NCBI GenBank assembly: GCA_963772375.1
Contig: CAVYXG010000004.1
Span: forward strand, 248,001-312,000
Reading direction: 5' to 3'
Origin: DATBHM01 sp963772375
GTDB lineage: Bacteria; Actinomycetota; UBA4738; JACQTL01
Length of the DNA: 64,000 nucleotides
A program made the position numbers and the translations under genes. Numbering within the stretch: the stretch's first letter is position 1; each line of letters opens with the position of its first letter. This document shows positions 63,439-64,000 of this stretch, piece after piece. Below the pieces are notes generated by a model. The model worked only from the letters and a program-made list of their open reading frames with translations, was not told the DNA's origin and searched no databases.

Positions 63439-64000
63439 GTGAACAGGCTCACGAGAGCACTGGCAGCGGTCGGAGCCGTCGCGACGACGCTGTTCGCCCA
63501 GGGACCCTCGGCGTCCGCGGGCTTCGTGTGCAATGCGACGTTCCATGTGGCGACGAGCCCGTCCGCGCCATCGGGCGACACGTACCTCCAGGACGTCGAC
63601 GCGAGCTCGCCGTCGGTCGCGTGGGCGGTCGGCCAGGGGAACGACCGGGGCTTCTCGATGCGCTGGAACGGGGCGGCCTGGACCGCGGTCCCGGTCCCGG
63701 CCGTCGGCTCCGGGGAAGCCCTCGCCGCCGTCGCGGTGCTCGCGCCCCACGACGTCTGGGCCGCGGGCGAGTACTCCAACAGCCACGGGAAGGGCCGCTC
63801 GCTCCTGCTCCACCGGAGGAAGGGCGGCTGGGTGCACATCGCGTCACCGAACCCCAGCACCGTCGACAACGAGCTCTACGAGTTGTCGCCCGTCGCGCCC
63901 AACGACATCTGGACGGCCGGGACGACGAAGATCGGCGGCGTCATCCACGGACTCGTCGCGCACTGGAACGGCACGAAGTGGAAGCGCGTCCCGTTCCCGG
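63439..64000 (+). CDS. Secreted repeat protein (cut by window edge)
   Basis: The frame stays open to the right edge. GTG 63439 with GGGAGG upstream starts a signal peptide (AAVGAVATTLFAQGPSASAG), followed by repeats of about 45-50 residues with the pattern SVAWAVG...MRWNGAAW, HDVWAAG...LHRRKGGW and NDIWTAG...AHWNGTKW. These resemble beta-propeller blades of Kelch or sialidase-like type. The full length is unknown. Confidence 0.7.
   Translation, partial: MNRLTRALAAVGAVATTLFAQGPSASAGFVCNATFHVATSPSAPSGDTYLQDVDASSPSVAWAVGQGNDRGFSMRWNGAAWTAVPVPAVGSGEALAAVAVLAPHDVWAAGEYSNSHGKGRSLLLHRRKGGWVHIASPNPSTVDNELYELSPVAPNDIWTAGTTKIGGVIHGLVAHWNGTKWKRVPFP

Noticed and set aside
63165..63869. A minus-strand frame across the right edge
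   Set aside because: It is opposite the secreted repeat protein and overlaps the oxidoreductase start in another frame; no domain is seen.

Overview
The window is high-GC bacterial chromosome, coding on both strands with very short gaps. Gene order and style point to an Actinomycetota lineage. The evidence is the rpmE-DUF1385-prfA-prmC-sua5 and rpiB-glyA-wecA-atp neighbourhoods, a DivIVA/Wag31-type protein, many GTG starts, four-base stop/start overlaps, an F1 alpha subunit with a C-terminal extension, and many start codons that sit 6-10 bases after a TANNNT hexamer, as expected for leaderless mRNAs. I cannot place it more finely. I saw no rRNA, tRNA, CRISPR array, phage genes or insertion sequence, and no gene-free stretch longer than 300 bases.

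Layout: 1-6200 holds the tail of etfA, small proteins (two of them zinc-finger-like), two methyltransferases, a left-handed-helix acyltransferase, a GNAT enzyme, an enoyl-CoA hydratase and an NAD(P)-binding reductase. 6246-17220 looks like a metal/redox envelope region: a Fur-family regulator with a perfect inverted repeat in its promoter, a CDF metal exporter, a membrane protein with HxH motifs, a Tat lipoprotein with a thioredoxin-like fold, then a seven-gene plus-strand operon (10636-17220). That operon encodes a CopC-CopD fusion, two paralogous GHxH secreted proteins, a CPBP membrane protease, a periplasmic binding protein and unknown secreted proteins. 17227-23052 holds a Tat-exported phosphatase-superfamily enzyme, methylmalonyl-CoA mutase with its MeaB chaperone, a lone cyclic-nucleotide-binding domain and two SCP2 lipid-binding proteins. 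23130-28142 is a coupled operon: murA, a membrane phosphatase-like protein, a second CPBP protease and a sirtuin.

28197-42240 carries an enolase-superfamily enzyme, a PlsC acyltransferase, the complete atp operon (atpZ-like, atpI-like, B, E, F, H, A, G, D, C) and a polyamine-type ABC transporter (potA-potD-potB-potC). The atp operon has a clear sigma-70-type promoter and an exact TGTGA-N6-TCACA CRP/GlxR-type site. 42388-47415 holds hisD, a class III aminotransferase, a single-domain response regulator, an agmatinase-family enzyme and serine acetyltransferase.

47420-51059 (wecA-like, glyA, rpiB, low-molecular-weight phosphatase) and 53776-60262 (lipoprotein, sua5, prmC, prfA, DivIVA-like, phosphoesterase, DUF1385, rpmE) look like two parts of one housekeeping cluster. 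They are separated by an accessory block with a delta-60-repeat secreted protein, an orphan FIST C-terminal domain and an OsmC peroxidase. The right edge has a DFR-type reductase, an Old-Yellow-Enzyme-type oxidoreductase and the start of a secreted repeat protein.
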